The notes: generated from the letters alone by a model not told the origin. Positions 25,808 to 33,288 are shown, counted from the first letter of the stretch. The stretch is DNA of 36,642 nucleotides from CAYJAY01 sp964370715 (GCA_964370715.1 CAYJKJ010000021.1:1-36642); one strand, 5' to 3'. Program-made: numbers and translations.

Positions 25808-28027
25808 TTAAACAAAAATTCCGAAATCTTGTTTTTCATTTTCGTTTGTACCGCTGTTTTTTAAGAAACCGAGCTTGTCATCATAAAAACAATCGGCAAC
25901 CTCGACATTGTTAAATTTGTTAAGTTTAATATTTAAAGCAACATCTTGATTTTTCACCTCATAAAATTGGACGCCGACGCAAAGTTCCTCTATAGTGTTT
26001 TTTGCGTTTTCCTTTTGAACTATATCATAAATACCCTTGCTGTTTAATATCTCGACCGCTGTTTCAATTGCTATTTTGTTTTCGTCATACAGGCATTTTG
26101 GGATAATGTTTTTGGAACGTATTCTTCTAAATCGCTTGTCTATTTCAGCAGCGTCATTCGTGTCTACAAATATGTTTTTAACATAACTATATTTCTCTCG
26201 AAACGTTTTAAGAAAAACACTACTCTCAAGGTTTTCATGCGTGAAAAATTGTTCCAAAAGTTCTGTCTTTGTTTTCTCGTCTATAACTCCGTCTATACCG
26301 GCAAGAGCTTTTTTGCTTAATTCGTATAAATCCCTGTCAATAAAACCTTTGTCGGAGTTGTATTGCGATATTAGAATGCTTTGGCTAATTTCGGAAAACA
26401 CAAAACAGTTGTAGTTGTCCGTAGGTTTCAGCCCTTTTCTATTGCATCTTCCCAAACGTTGAAACAAACCGCTAAGCTCGGATAGCTCGGTGAATATATA
26501 GTCGAAATCGATATCGAGGCTCGCTTCAACTATCTGTGTCGATATCCAAATAACCGATTTGTTTGTTTCGCTTTTTCCGTCCTCTAAGATTTCTTTTTCT
26601 TTTTGCGCCCTGTCTTTTTTAACGAACTTAGAGTGCAGAAGCTTAACGGTTTGTTCGCCAAACTGTTTTGAAAGCTGTTTATACATAGTCTGTGCGGATT
26701 TAACCGTGTTGCAAACAACCAATGTTTTGTTGCTTAAACCGTTTGAATTTTTCAAAAACATATCGCTTATATACTCTGAATTTATCTCGATTTCAACTAC
26801 CTTTACGTTGTGTCGTAAAGCTGTCTGACCATTGGAAAAATCCGCTTTAACAAACGGCGATGTCTCATATGGTTTTTCGATTAATTTTAAAATATAGGGT
26901 GGCAACGTCGCTGTGAAAATCGCTATGTTTCCGCCCATTTCGATTATCCTGTGGATACCATAGATTATATAGGACAAAAGCTCGGCGTTATACGCTTGAA
27001 CCTCATCAATTATAATCTTGGAATAAGAAAGCGTCGCAAGTTTAAGCTCATAACCCTTATATTTAAACACAAAATCAAAAATTTGGTCGGGGGTTGAAAC
27101 GGTTATTGGAAGCGACAGGCGTTTGCTTAAATTTTTGTAAGAAAATAAATCAAGCTCGGAAACGGTTTGATTTTGCAAAACAACTGACAACAGATCGGAA
27201 TGTAGTAGCGCTACCTTTTCTTTAACGTTATCGCCTTTTATAATGTTGTTGCAGATTCTGAGATACATACTGTTAATGGCGGTTTTAAGCGGAAGTATAT
27301 AAAACCCTTTGTTGTCTCCAAGCCATAGCAACGAAGCCTCGGTTTTTCCCATGCCGGTGGGGGCTGTTACTATAAGGTTTTTGTCGCTGTTTTGCTTGCA
27401 AAAAACCTGCATATCGTTTAAACCTTTGGAAACACCTTGGTCTTTCCAAAGGTCAAATAGTTGTTCTATGCTTTGATTTAGAAAACTGTTTTTGAATTCA
27501 ACCGTTGTTTCGCCGCTTGCGCTGTAATCGCATTTTAAAAGAAGACCCAAAACCAAAATAGCTTTGGGGGTTTCTCTTGAATTAATCATCTCTCTTAAAA
27601 CAGGGCTTTTTATCTTTTTGAAATCTTTATACTCGGAAAATCTTTGATTAAGATTTTCCCGCTCGTTTTGTATAAAGCTTAGATTATCTATATAGTGATG
27701 ATGATTTAAAACGGCATTTAAAACTATCGCAAAGTCGCTGTTTGAAAGCTCACCCCGCTCCGCAAAAAACGCAGAAAGAATATTATGCGGAATTTCACTC
27801 GACGGGTCGAACTTTTTGTTGTTTTTTATGCGGGATTGAAACTCTTGGTTAATCTTTCCGTAGTCATGAAACTCGCAAGCAATTTTGCAAAGTTCTATTA
27901 TTTCAACATCCTTTATATAACCTAAATCGGTTATTACATCAAGACATTCTATAAGCTCGTCGGTATGTTGACGAATAGTTTTTTCGGGAAAACTCTTGGC
28001 GAGCAGTTCAAGATTGGTTTCAATAAT
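25808..28027 (-). CDS. cas3: Cas3 HD nuclease-helicase with a non-AUG start
   Basis: Read from 28027 the frame gives 739 aa, the normal length for a fused Cas3. The first ~145 residues are the HD nuclease (His21 in RQHTDE, His54-Asp55 in FHDYGK, His81 in PHN, His109-111 in LNHHH). The helicase follows: Walker A TAPTGMGKTEASL, box II IIDEVQAY, TATLPP and QRLGRCNRKG. The first in-frame ATG is at 27589, behind the HD domain; no ATG, GTG or TTG exists in frame upstream of it. The likely start is ATT at 28025-28027 (or 28022-28024), six (or nine) bases after AGGGGGG, which itself overlaps the cas5 stop. No frameshift was found. Cas3 unwinds and degrades the target strand recruited by Cascade. Confidence 0.9.
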   Translation of the reverse strand: MIETNLELLAKSFPEKTIRQHTDELIECLDVITDLGYIKDVEIIELCKIACEFHDYGKINQEFQSRIKNNKKFDPSSEIPHNILSAFFAERGELSNSDFAIVLNAVLNHHHYIDNLSFIQNERENLNQRFSEYKDFKKIKSPVLREMINSRETPKAILVLGLLLKCDYSASGETTVEFKNSFLNQSIEQLFDLWKDQGVSKGLNDMQVFCKQNSDKNLIVTAPTGMGKTEASLLWLGDNKGFYILPLKTAINSMYLRICNNIIKGDNVKEKVALLHSDLLSVVLQNQTVSELDLFSYKNLSKRLSLPITVSTPDQIFDFVFKYKGYELKLATLSYSKIIIDEVQAYNAELLSYIIYGIHRIIEMGGNIAIFTATLPPYILKLIEKPYETSPFVKADFSNGQTALRHNVKVVEIEINSEYISDMFLKNSNGLSNKTLVVCNTVKSAQTMYKQLSKQFGEQTVKLLHSKFVKKDRAQKEKEILEDGKSETNKSVIWISTQIVEASLDIDFDYIFTELSELSGLFQRLGRCNRKGLKPTDNYNCFVFSEISQSILISQYNSDKGFIDRDLYELSKKALAGIDGVIDEKTKTELLEQFFTHENLESSVFLKTFREKYSYVKNIFVDTNDAAEIDKRFRRIRSKNIIPKCLYDENKIAIETAVEILNSKGIYDIVQKENAKNTIEELCVGVQFYEVKNQDVALNIKLNKFNNVEVADCFYDDKLGFLKNSGTNENEKQDFGIFV

Positions 28028-28038
28028 ATTAATCCCCC

Positions 28039-29103
28039 CTAAACAAAGTTTACGATAAATCCATCGCTATCGATATAAATTCCGCTGTTGTCGCCCTCTT
28101 CGGCAGTTGCGTTAAAACCGCTTATATATAAAACCGGCTCTTTTTGAAAAACCCTTTTTCCGTCTTTAAGCGTATAGTTTTTGTTTAAATAATATTTCGT
28201 GCCCTGCGACTCGGTGCCTCTTGCAAAAATGTTTCCGTTTCTAACGTTTTCGACTTTAACGTAGGCGCTGTTTTTGTTTGCGATATCGTCAATTTCTTGC
28301 GATAGTTCTACAATTTCGCAAGATTTAACATCGACAAAATCTTCGCTTCTCCCCAAACAACGCAGATTAAAGATGTTTTTTTGAACAATTTCCAAAGCTT
28401 CAGGATCGCTTTCGATATGCAACACCAAATTAACATCATATAAAACCTCGTAGTATTTAATAGATGTTGTGAGAGTTGCAAACTTTGAAAGTTCCTCATC
28501 GATAAACTTCTTTTTGGTATTAAAATCTTGTTCAAGCTCTGTTTGTTCTTTTTTAAGCAGTTCTCTTTTCTTTAAAATCTCGTTAAAATTCTCGCTGTTT
28601 TTTTCAAATTCTTTTAGCTGTTCCTTTAATAGTTTGAGTTGGTTTTTTATCTCTCCTATTTTAGGGTCAAGCTCGGCTTTTTTAAATTCATCAAGCTCTC
28701 TTCTCGAGGCTTTAAGCTGTTGATATTCCGTTAAACACTCTCGGTTTAAAACTTCAATCGTTATCTCTTTTTCAAAATCGTTGCCTTGGCTTTTTTGTGC
28801 GGCGGCAACCTTTGTGAAACCTGTTGATAAAAAACTGTCGTTAGCTAACTTAACAAGAGTTCCTCTGTCGTTTTGCAAACTGTTTAAAAAAGCATGGTCA
28901 CGATAGACCTCTTGACCCATAGAGCCGAAAGTTCCTTGAATGCTTATGTTCATAGGTTGACAGCTTTTAAAACCGCAAGCAGAATGAAGAGCGCCAATAA
29001 CCGTTGAAAAAGGGGGAAGCGGATATGTCATTTTGTTAAGATCCGCCTCTTCCTTTTTATAACACGCTTTGTATTGAGTTAAAATAATTCTCAACGCTTT
29101 CAT
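28039..29103 (-). CDS. cas5: CRISPR-associated Cas5 (Cas5t type) with coiled-coil insertion
   Basis: 354 aa from ATG at 29103 (MKALRIILTQYKACYKKE), which has GGGGATTAAAGCT upstream; the longer frame starting 27 bp earlier lies inside cas7. The N-terminal RAMP half has LPPFSTVIGALHSACGF (~residues 29-45), the pattern of Cas5 in type I-B. Typical Cas5t is ~230-260 aa. The extra length is a stretch of ~85 residues (about 123-207) of charged heptad-like helix (KNQLKLLKEQLKEFEKNSEN). The sequence then returns to Cas5-like strands and ends GIYIDSDGFIVNFV. Cas5 caps the crRNA 5' handle in Cascade. What the coiled coil contacts is unknown. Confidence 0.93.
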   Translation of the reverse strand: MKALRIILTQYKACYKKEEADLNKMTYPLPPFSTVIGALHSACGFKSCQPMNISIQGTFGSMGQEVYRDHAFLNSLQNDRGTLVKLANDSFLSTGFTKVAAAQKSQGNDFEKEITIEVLNRECLTEYQQLKASRRELDEFKKAELDPKIGEIKNQLKLLKEQLKEFEKNSENFNEILKKRELLKKEQTELEQDFNTKKKFIDEELSKFATLTTSIKYYEVLYDVNLVLHIESDPEALEIVQKNIFNLRCLGRSEDFVDVKSCEIVELSQEIDDIANKNSAYVKVENVRNGNIFARGTESQGTKYYLNKNYTLKDGKRVFQKEPVLYISGFNATAEEGDNSGIYIDSDGFIVNFV

Positions 29104-29107
29104 AGCT

Positions 29108-29983
29108 TTAATCCCCGTAGTATTCGGCAACGTTTTGGCGAAGTTCGTTGAAGAAACTTGATATCGAAACGGTCGAGAGCGAGGCTTTTATCTCGTCTTC
29201 ATTTTGAAGATTTTGCGAAGCCATTAAACCCGCCTTGCAACCATTTTTAACTCGCTCGATAAGTTCGTCCGACAAAACGAGGTTTTTGTTTTTAACTATT
29301 ATAAGGTTTTCAAAATAGTGGCTTTTTCTTTCAACTAATCCCCCAACTGCAAACAATGGCTCGGCATTATCAAGATTACCCTTAACAATCAAGCTTAATT
29401 GTTCTACCGCCGTTAAAATAGCGTTAACTCTTTCGATCTTTTCGCTGTTTTCCGCTTCGCTGTCAAAGTTTTCATCTTTGCCGACCATATCTAAATCTAT
29501 AGTTAAGCTATAAATTTTCAAACCTTTGTCGTATTCATATTGATATGGCATAAGCCCGCAGTCTTTGCTTTTGTCTTGCAGGTTTAACCCTTGTTGTTTA
29601 GCGGAGGTTTGCGCAAGGAATAAGTTGTTATGGAAACGAGTTTCAATTACATACTCGTCACAAGAAATCGCATCGGTAAGATAAAGCGAACTGTTTCTTA
29701 TGTATGTAGCCTCTTTCGAGGTGTTCATATATCCACCCTCTAAAGCTTTACAGTTGCTTGCATTTAGTTTATCCGTAACATTTTTTTGAGTTGCCCCATC
29801 AACAACAACCTCTAAATCTTGGTACATTCCGGAATTAACCATAATTGCGTTTTTCAAACTTTCTCTTGACCTTATTGAATAGGTTTTTCCGTTTCTAAAA
29901 ACTTTTTGAACTGACGATACATTTCCAAGCCCCTCACCATAATTTGACGTCATGTTCGCTATAACTGTTAAAGATAGGTTCAT
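29108..29983 (-). CDS. cas7: CRISPR-associated Cas7 (Cst2/DevR family)
   Basis: 291 aa, the backbone subunit that polymerises along the crRNA. The N-terminus NLSLTVIANMTSNYGEGLGN followed by TYSIRSRESLKNAIM is characteristic of the Cst2/DevR family. The C-terminal GGLVERKSHYFENLI segment belongs to its RNA-binding fold. The ATG overlaps the cas8 stop by 4 bp and is preceded by GGAGGAAACTTAAA. With cas5 and cas8 it defines the Cst-type branch of subtype I-B. Confidence 0.95.
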   Translation of the reverse strand: MNLSLTVIANMTSNYGEGLGNVSSVQKVFRNGKTYSIRSRESLKNAIMVNSGMYQDLEVVVDGATQKNVTDKLNASNCKALEGGYMNTSKEATYIRNSSLYLTDAISCDEYVIETRFHNNLFLAQTSAKQQGLNLQDKSKDCGLMPYQYEYDKGLKIYSLTIDLDMVGKDENFDSEAENSEKIERVNAILTAVEQLSLIVKGNLDNAEPLFAVGGLVERKSHYFENLIIVKNKNLVLSDELIERVKNGCKAGLMASQNLQNEDEIKASLSTVSISSFFNELRQNVAEYYGD

Positions 29984-31326
29984 TTTAAGTTTCCTCCGTT
30001 ACTTGTATTTATTTCGTTTAATCCGTTTACAAAAGCATAGGCAATATTTTTGTTTTTCTCAAAGTCATCAAACAAGTCATAGGCAAAGTTAAAGATAACT
30101 CCCGAATAATCCGACAACTGCAAAAGAATTTGGCAAAACCTATCGTAGTCTTTAAACGTTATGGCGCTAATAAGTTTTTGCCGATAGCTTTTAATCTTGT
30201 TGTTGTCGATGTTTTGTTTAACCGCATACGCCGTGTTTTTTGCTTTTGAAATTGTATCATCCATATTTTTCTCTCCTCCATATATTTTTGAATTTATTTT
30301 AATTATTGTTTCTATGTTAAAATACCGATTAGGCATTTTCTTTATTAAATTTTCTATTAATCCATCAAGATATAACCCGTTTAAGATACTCTCGATCACC
30401 TGTTTTTCAATGTTAATATAGTATTGATCATTCAATTTAAGCGAAAACAAAAGCGAATTGTATTCATTTTCCTTTATGTTTTTAAATATTTCAATTGCCT
30501 TTTTTCTTATATAAGATGTTTTGAAGTATCCATCATCTTGGCTTTTAGTTATTATCTCAACATCAAAATCAAGATAAGCAGAGTTCTGTTGATGTTGAAA
30601 AAATAAGTGCTTTCTTATAGAGGAAACATCTTCGTTTTTTAAATCTATCTCGTTTAAAAGGTTGTCGTTCGAGCGAACAAGAAAGTCTATGCTGTAGTTA
30701 TTATTAATGAAAAAAGCTTCCCTTGTTTTTGTAAACCCAAAAGGTATGAAGTCGAACTCCGGTTCATCTTGGAAAACAAAAGTTTTGGTGTCCCAATAAT
30801 ACGAAAGCGATTTTGTTTTTCTGCCCGTGTCAACATAATATCCGTTAATTCGGCAAACAGCCCCGCTTTCCGAAAACATTTTTCCGCTATTTAAAAATTT
30901 ATTATACATACTGTCTGCGTTTCTAAAAGTTTCCGATATTAAATCCAAGCGCTTTTCTTTTATTAAATCAACAAAAACAGTTCTCTCGCTGTCGGAAAAC
31001 TTCATTTTCGGAAAAACTTTTTTGCAAATTGAGTTTGCCGCAAGTTTTTCATTAAACAGTTTAACCTGTTCTTCCGAAAGTTCGCTATTTTCAAGAAGTC
31101 CAAGAAGTGTTATGTGGTGCATTTTTTCTTTGAAAAATTCCTCTGCAAAAAGCAGATAGCTGTTTTGGTCTAAAACAAGATCTTGTTCATACTCGATATA
31201 GTCTTCGGTTGGATTATAGTCAAACCCTCGATCCTTAAAGTATCGAACAATCCCGACAATCGCGGCGCTATACCTCCAATCGGAAGGATATAGCCGCACA
31301 ATTCCGTTTTCTAATAGCTGTTTCAA
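29980..31326 (-). CDS. cas8b: CRISPR-associated Cas8 (Cas8b1/Cst1-like large subunit)
   Basis: 448 aa starting at TTG (31326) after AGGAGGATATGAC. It takes the position of the Cascade large subunit between cas6 and cas7 in a Cst-type operon, and its C-terminal ~80 residues (KSYRQKLISAITFKDYDRF ... YAFVNGLNE) match the small-subunit-like helical end of Cst1 proteins. The middle keeps FDFIPFGFT, corresponding to the family's (F/I)xPFxFT stretch. The CXXC zinc motifs that name the Cst1 (CXXC-CXXC) family are not present; only a lone Cys (AVCRING) remains at that place. Cas8 recognises the PAM and recruits Cas3. The subfamily name is less certain than the role. Confidence 0.85.
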   Translation of the reverse strand: MKQLLENGIVRLYPSDWRYSAAIVGIVRYFKDRGFDYNPTEDYIEYEQDLVLDQNSYLLFAEEFFKEKMHHITLLGLLENSELSEEQVKLFNEKLAANSICKKVFPKMKFSDSERTVFVDLIKEKRLDLISETFRNADSMYNKFLNSGKMFSESGAVCRINGYYVDTGRKTKSLSYYWDTKTFVFQDEPEFDFIPFGFTKTREAFFINNNYSIDFLVRSNDNLLNEIDLKNEDVSSIRKHLFFQHQQNSAYLDFDVEIITKSQDDGYFKTSYIRKKAIEIFKNIKENEYNSLLFSLKLNDQYYINIEKQVIESILNGLYLDGLIENLIKKMPNRYFNIETIIKINSKIYGGEKNMDDTISKAKNTAYAVKQNIDNNKIKSYRQKLISAITFKDYDRFCQILLQLSDYSGVIFNFAYDLFDDFEKNKNIAYAFVNGLNEINTSNGGNLK

Positions 31327-31339
31327 GTCATATCCTCCT

Positions 31340-32038
31340 CTATCCTATTACCTCAAATTTTCCAAACCCTGCTGAATTTTTTGAGCCGATGCCGATTAGG
31401 CTTAACTTTTGCAAAACCTCGGGTTGGCCAGTTAGCTTAAAAACCCCAAGGGTTGAGGGTATATTTGTTCCAAATGCCTTTACAACAACTTTTTTGCATT
31501 TTATTGGTTCAATTTCCGGAATTTTTTCATGGTGCGAAAGTTGCGTCGATACATTTGTTTTAAACACATCAAAAAAGCCCTCTTCATTGTACAGAATATA
31601 TCTGTCCTTTTTACCTTTCTCATGGTGTCTTACAACTAAAGGGGATAGCATATTAACGATTATTTCGTCCTCTAAAATCTGTTTCTCGCTTTTTAACCCT
31701 ACGTGTTTTACAATAGCAAAATTTTGCTCACCAATCGAAAACTTTTTTTTGGTTTTTAAACCGTTGTACAAAACAAAAGACAACTTTGAATCGTTTGAAG
31801 AAACAAAAAACGAAAACTCTTTGTTTTCAAAAATTATTTCGTTTTGGGTAAACTGCGCTTTCGGCAATTTCGCCCAAAATGTAAATGGTTTTCTTTTTGT
31901 TGAATTATTTGAATAGTATTCTTCAAATAATTTCTCATCTTGTGACGCCAAAACTGCTTTTAAAAAATGCAAAATAAGTCTTCTGTAGTCGAGCGGTATG
32001 ATACCTTGATTTAAACTAACCTTAACTTGAATTGTCAT
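31340..32038 (-). CDS. cas6: CRISPR RNA endonuclease Cas6
   Basis: 232 aa RAMP protein. The C-terminal glycine-rich loop LIGIGSKNSAGFGKFEVIG matches the GhGxxxxxGhG signature of Cas6. The N-terminus has IPLDYRRLILHFLKAVL, the first helix of the fold, and a His-rich segment (VRHHEKGKKDRY). His residues could serve in cleavage; I cannot assign the catalytic one. It is the first gene of the cas operon and cuts the array transcript inside each repeat, leaving an 8-nt 5' handle. ATG start with GGTGGGATA. Confidence 0.95.
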   Translation of the reverse strand: MTIQVKVSLNQGIIPLDYRRLILHFLKAVLASQDEKLFEEYYSNNSTKRKPFTFWAKLPKAQFTQNEIIFENKEFSFFVSSNDSKLSFVLYNGLKTKKKFSIGEQNFAIVKHVGLKSEKQILEDEIIVNMLSPLVVRHHEKGKKDRYILYNEEGFFDVFKTNVSTQLSHHEKIPEIEPIKCKKVVVKAFGTNIPSTLGVFKLTGQPEVLQKLSLIGIGSKNSAGFGKFEVIG

Positions 32039-32091
32039 TATCCCACCAACTTCCTATAGTTTCTAAATCGCTACACAAACTTTAACATATA

Positions 32092-32181
32092 ATTGTAAAA
32101 ATTACAATATTTTTATCGATTTTTATTATATTTTGTTTGTTTTTATATATAATCGCTTATTAAGATTGTAAATAATACAAT
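32092..32181 (-). promoter_or_regulatory. cas operon promoter with two 17-bp palindromes
   Basis: Palindromes ATTGTAAAAATTACAAT (32092-32108) and ATTGTAAATAATACAAT (32165-32181) share the form ATTGTA-N5-TACAAT, centres 73 bp apart. On the minus strand a -35 TTACAA lies inside the upper palindrome, followed after 16-18 bp by TATATA/TATAAA, about 90-110 bp before cas6. The lower palindrome lies in the leader between promoter and gene. The pair suggests repression, perhaps by looping. No dedicated regulator gene is next to it. Confidence 0.6.
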
Positions 32182-32201
32182 AATTTTTGCAAATTGTCAG
32201 A

Positions 32202-32456
32202 TCAAAAACACCCTACCTGCTCACTAATTTGTAACAGTAGGGTGTAGGTGGCCCAATCACTCCGGCTAAATGTCATCATAGATTCCCCTTTTTGACAACC
32301 TTGTAATGACGAATTTCCTTTTAGGCTTACGGTAGTTCTTGCCTCTTGACCTATTATCGGGATATAGTTTTTTTGAGCTGCATAAAAGCATTCCGCCTGA
32401 GCAGCTTTGTATTTATTAGGTTTATGATAATAGTTATATGATACTGCTTTCGCCAT
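32202..32456 (-). CDS. Small protein of unknown function, 84 aa
   Basis: 84 aa from ATG at 32456 with AAAAGGAGAATATT upstream; a longer frame from 32522 overlaps a terminator and has no ribosome site. The sequence begins MAKAVSYNYYHKPNKYKAAQ and has a Ser/Thr-rich middle (TTVSLKGNSSLQGC). No membrane segment, signal or known motif. The last 15 codons coincide with an intrinsic terminator hairpin, with the stop codon in its T run. It is the last gene before the cas promoter and is transcribed in the same direction. Confidence 0.5.
   Translation of the reverse strand: MAKAVSYNYYHKPNKYKAAQAECFYAAQKNYIPIIGQEARTTVSLKGNSSLQGCQKGESMMTFSRSDWATYTLLLQISEQVGCF
32204..32245 (-). terminator. Intrinsic terminator inside the end of the 84-aa gene
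   Basis: 9-bp perfect arms (ACACCCTAC at 32208-32216, complement at 32237-32245) followed by TTTTTGA on the minus strand, where TGA is the stop codon of the gene. It insulates the cas promoter from upstream transcription. Confidence 0.7.
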
Positions 32457-32501
32457 AATATTCTCCTTTTCTATGTGTTTGTTTTTTTTAAATAATAAAA
32501 T

Positions 32502-32537
32502 AAAAAAAGACCGCAAACACACAATGTGCTTACGGTC
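32502..32537 (-). terminator. Intrinsic terminator upstream of the 84-aa gene
   Basis: Stem GACCG/CGGTC (32509-32513, 32533-32537) with inner GCAC/GTGT pairs, then TTTTTTTATTTTA on the minus strand. Confidence 0.65.
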
Positions 32538-32550
32538 CGTTAAATATTTA

Positions 32551-32583
32551 AAAAAGGTAGCTCCTTTTCGAAGCTACCTTTTT
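32551..32583 (-). terminator. Terminator directly after the tRNA-Ser 3' end
   Basis: 12-bp perfect arms (AAAAAGGTAGCT and its complement) with a 9-nt loop, seven bases after the CCA end. T runs on both sides. This is the normal place for a tRNA gene terminator. Confidence 0.8.
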
Positions 32584-32589
32584 TCTCGT

Positions 32590-32644
32590 TGGCGGAGACG
32601 GAGAGATTCGAACTCTCGTGCCTTTTGGGCAACCTGATTTCGAG
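32590..32644 (-). tRNA. 3' half of tRNA-Ser(CGA), probable attachment site
   Basis: From the anticodon loop CTCGAAA (anticodon CGA) the minus strand runs through the 3' anticodon strand TCAGG, a long class II variable arm (TTGCC-CAAAA-GGCA), the T arm GAGAG-TTCGAAT-CTCTC, the acceptor strand CGTCTCC, discriminator G and encoded CCA. The sequence upstream of the loop does not pair with TCAGG, and no D arm or 5' acceptor GGAGACG is present. So only 55 nt of the gene remain. A 3'-half duplication starting at the anticodon loop is the classic product of tyrosine-integrase insertion into a tRNA gene. The element should lie to the right. Confidence 0.8.
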
Positions 32645-32768
32645 TGCCAGTTTGCGAGTTTCATTTGGTGTTTTTTAGTGGCATTTAAGTGCCTTTAAAA
32701 CCGCGAAAAATGGCTTAAACACTGCGCTTTTCGGCTGCGCACCGCTTGGTTACAGGTTTTTTTAAAAA

Positions 32769-32816
32769 TGCTCACAAAAGCAGATTTTCGGGATAAGTGT
32801 GAGCAAACTGTGAGCA
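32769..32816. repeat. TGTGAGCA repeats next to the tRNA half
   Basis: TGTGAGCA occurs at 32798-32805 and 32809-32816 (period 11 bp) and inverted at 32769-32776. Short helically phased repeats ~125-170 bp from an attachment core resemble arm-type integrase sites. The whole segment 32645-32858 carries no gene. Confidence 0.4.
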
Positions 32817-32858
32817 GAGGGGGGTGGGGTTGTGCTCTGAACAACCTGTCCTTAAGTT

Positions 32859-33050
32859 TTAATCCATGTACGGACACCAATCCTTATTCCCATAGCAATG
32901 AGGGCAATAATCACAAGCTTCACCACCTGCACCATAAGAGCGACCACTCCCCTCTTTGCATTCGTTTTTTGTAACTGGTTGTTTTACAGTAATCTCAACA
33001 TTTGGCGCATATTCCTGCAACAGTTCTTTTAGCGTTTTCTTTTTTTCCAT
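32859..33050 (-). CDS. Small Cys-rich protein, 63 aa
   Basis: 63 aa. The first ~28 residues are helical and charged (MEKKKTLKELLQEYAPNVEI); the rest is Gly/Cys-rich with Cys31, 46, 49, 52 and 59 in CKEGSG and CDYCPHCYGNKDWCPYMD. The Cys spacing could bind zinc or form a modified peptide core, but no modification enzyme is near. AAGTAGG lies 8-9 bases before the ATG. Upstream, on the same strand, are a consensus promoter, a structured leader and a terminator, so expression may depend on read-through of that terminator. No family was recognised. Confidence 0.45.
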   Translation of the reverse strand: MEKKKTLKELLQEYAPNVEITVKQPVTKNECKEGSGRSYGAGGEACDYCPHCYGNKDWCPYMD

Positions 33051-33090
33051 GATAATACCTACTTTCTAAATTAACTTAATCTATTAACAT

Positions 33091-33282
33091 AAAAAAGAAC
33101 AGAACCCCACCGTATATAAATACAGCGGAGTTCTGAGAAAACCGTATACATCTCTATGAAATGCTTAGTATCACTTGTCTTGCACCAGAGGCAAAGCGTC
33201 TGTATACACCTCAAAGAAGTGCTTGTGCAAGGACTAACGACGGCAGAGTAAGATAAAAATCACTATGCCTAATATTATGTTT
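33091..33282 (-). ncRNA. Candidate structured RNA or attenuator leader, ~190 nt
   Basis: It begins at a consensus promoter and ends at an intrinsic terminator (stem 33100-33114 with 33121-33135, then TTCTTTTTT). In between are two related 24-nt units (33143-33166 and 33201-33224, 19 of 24 identical). On the minus strand each folds into a 6-7-bp hairpin: CACTTC-TTT-GAGGTG and CATTTC-ATA-GAGATG. A C-G pair in one is replaced by U-A in the other, and a G-U pair is kept only in the minus-strand RNA. An outer stem CTTGCAC/GTGCAAG (33179-33185, 33225-33231) encloses one unit. No convincing ORF lies inside. It could be a free small RNA or a 5' leader controlling the 63-aa gene 41 bp further on. Confidence 0.6.
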
Positions 33283-33288
33283 GACATT

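Noticed and set aside
25808..27589. Helicase-only Cas3' with the HD nuclease lost
   Set aside because: Translating upstream of the ATG at 27589 in the same frame shows the full HD domain without stops up to a ribosome site next to cas5.
32590..32680. Complete tRNA-Ser gene
   Set aside because: The 5' acceptor strand, D arm and 5' anticodon strand are missing; only the 3' half is present.
33232..33288. Hydrophobic 17-codon frame at the start of the structured RNA (MSNIILGIVIFILLCRR), a possible type I toxin
   Set aside because: Its ATG starts one base after the -10 box and therefore lies upstream of the expected transcription start; no ribosome site is present.
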